Assembly (NCBI RefSeq): GCF_000317145.1
Contig: NC_019697.1
Span: 3,258,385 to 3,322,384 of the forward strand
Direction: 5' to 3'
DNA length: 64,000 bases
DNA from: Chamaesiphon minutus PCC 6605
GTDB taxonomy: Bacteria; Cyanobacteriota; Cyanobacteriia; Cyanobacteriales; Chamaesiphonaceae
Part shown: positions 63,430-64,000 of the stretch, one piece after another
How positions within the stretch are numbered: the stretch's first letter is position 1
Layout of the letters: every line of letters begins with the position of its first letter
Position numbers and translations under genes: made by a program
The notes under the pieces: model-generated
Databases searched by the model: none
Told to the model about the DNA's origin: nothing
The model's input: only the letters and a program-made list of their open reading frames with translations

Positions 63430-64000
63430 ATGCAGCACGGTTTAATTTACTTTTTTTACCCAATTCTATTAGTAGCGGTCGCAATTGAAATATATTTTAG
63501 TAGCAATAGTCGCCACCGGAATTATCATTGGCAAGAGAGCATTGCTTCACTATGGATTTTTCTGATTCATCATTTGACTCAAATCCTGTTTAGGTTCGTA
63601 CCTACAGGGATCTTATTCTTTGCTTGGCAGCATCGATTATTGACGGTGTCATTCGATCGGTGGTGGAGTATTCCTTTATTATTTATCTCGCTCGAATTTT
63701 GTTATTACTGGTATCATCGTGCGGCTCATCAAGTTCGGTGGCTGTGGGCGACTCATGCCGTTCATCACTCCATCCAATATTTTAATTTATCCGCTGCCTA
63801 TCGTTTGGGCTGGACGGGTTGGTTGTCGGGGAATATTCTCTTTTTTATGCCATTGAGTTGGTTGGGCTTTCACCCAATGGCAGTTGGCATTGGGCTATCG
63901 TTAAATTTATTATATCAATTTTGGATTCATACCGAATTAATTCCTAAACTGGGTGTTTTTGAACTAGTATTCAATACACCTTCCCATCACCGCGTTCATC
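63430..64000 (+). CDS. Sterol desaturase / fatty acid hydroxylase family protein (partial)
   Basis: The first 190 codons are in the window and the gene runs off the end. The integral membrane di-iron enzyme family is shown by its histidine boxes: HRAAH (96-100), HAVHH (109-113), H167 in HTELIP, and HHRVH at 186-190. These bind two irons for O2-dependent hydroxylation or desaturation of lipids or sterol-like molecules. ATG 63430 follows GAAGATATT. The substrate is unknown. Confidence 0.9.
   Translation, partial: MQHGLIYFFYPILLVAVAIEIYFSSNSRHRNYHWQESIASLWIFLIHHLTQILFRFVPTGILFFAWQHRLLTVSFDRWWSIPLLFISLEFCYYWYHRAAHQVRWLWATHAVHHSIQYFNLSAAYRLGWTGWLSGNILFFMPLSWLGFHPMAVGIGLSLNLLYQFWIHTELIPKLGVFELVFNTPSHHRVH

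Overview
The window is a piece of a cyanobacterial chromosome. The evidence is dense HIP1-type GCGATCGC/CGATCG words in genes and spacers, cyanobacterial short repeats, and cyanobacterial genes: a RarA fusion protein, ClpS, PilT with a proline-rich N-terminus, a MoxR/DUF58/transglutaminase trio, YggT and a 2Fe-2S thioredoxin-like ferredoxin. The very high density of GATCGATCG suggests a Chamaesiphon-like genome, but the species cannot be fixed from the sequence. No rRNA, tRNA or CRISPR array was recognised.

Region 1 (1-13.9 kb) is mostly ordinary: VanY-type and YkuD-type peptidoglycan enzymes, a metallopeptidase/VWA-like protein, an NTF2-like secreted protein, a 1306-residue polytopic membrane protein, a PD-(D/E)XK (Rpn/DUF2887) protein, a secreted FAD protein followed 2 bases later by clpS, and an EcsC-like protein. 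Region 2 (14-21 kb) is a trehalose cluster on the plus strand: treZ and treY make trehalose from glycogen or maltodextrin and a GH37 trehalase degrades it. This layout is associated with desiccation and osmotic stress in cyanobacteria. A BASS transporter closes the region. Region 3 (22-27.6 kb) has a transposase remnant, an AI-2E exporter-family protein, a protein with a duplicated four-cysteine domain, and the RarA fusion.

Region 4 (27.6-31 kb) is decaying: a hairpin-rich repeat, a truncated SRPBCC gene, and an ADP-ribosylglycohydrolase gene split by a 1487-bp IS4-family element with a 9-bp target duplication. Region 5 (31-39 kb) is ordinary: the MoxR-DUF58-TgpA operon, a photolyase and an ABC exporter. 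Region 6 (39.3-49.3 kb) is an accessory island. It holds a DUF2281-like protein, a MazF-type module, a deleted IS630 element, a ParDE module with flanking repeats, an ISAs1 fragment, a complete DDE element, a SIR2 gene cut off by that element, a sugar-binding lipoprotein, a cytochrome b-like protein, and a second copy of the IS4-family element.

Region 7 (49.4-52.5 kb) holds the most unusual genes: two overlapping, divergent AlkB-like 2-oxoglutarate/Fe(II) dioxygenases, followed by a ferritin-like di-iron protein. Region 8 (52.6-64 kb) has a rhodanese, an OmpR regulator, a Ser/Thr kinase with an outer domain, two small inverted-repeat (MITE-like) elements, small conserved cyanobacterial membrane proteins, PilT, a NarL-type two-component pair, two small secreted proteins (one made of 24-residue repeats) and a sterol-desaturase-family gene that runs off the end.

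Many long open frames begin at TTG or GTG. Where an ATG or a ribosome binding site argued for another start, that start was used.
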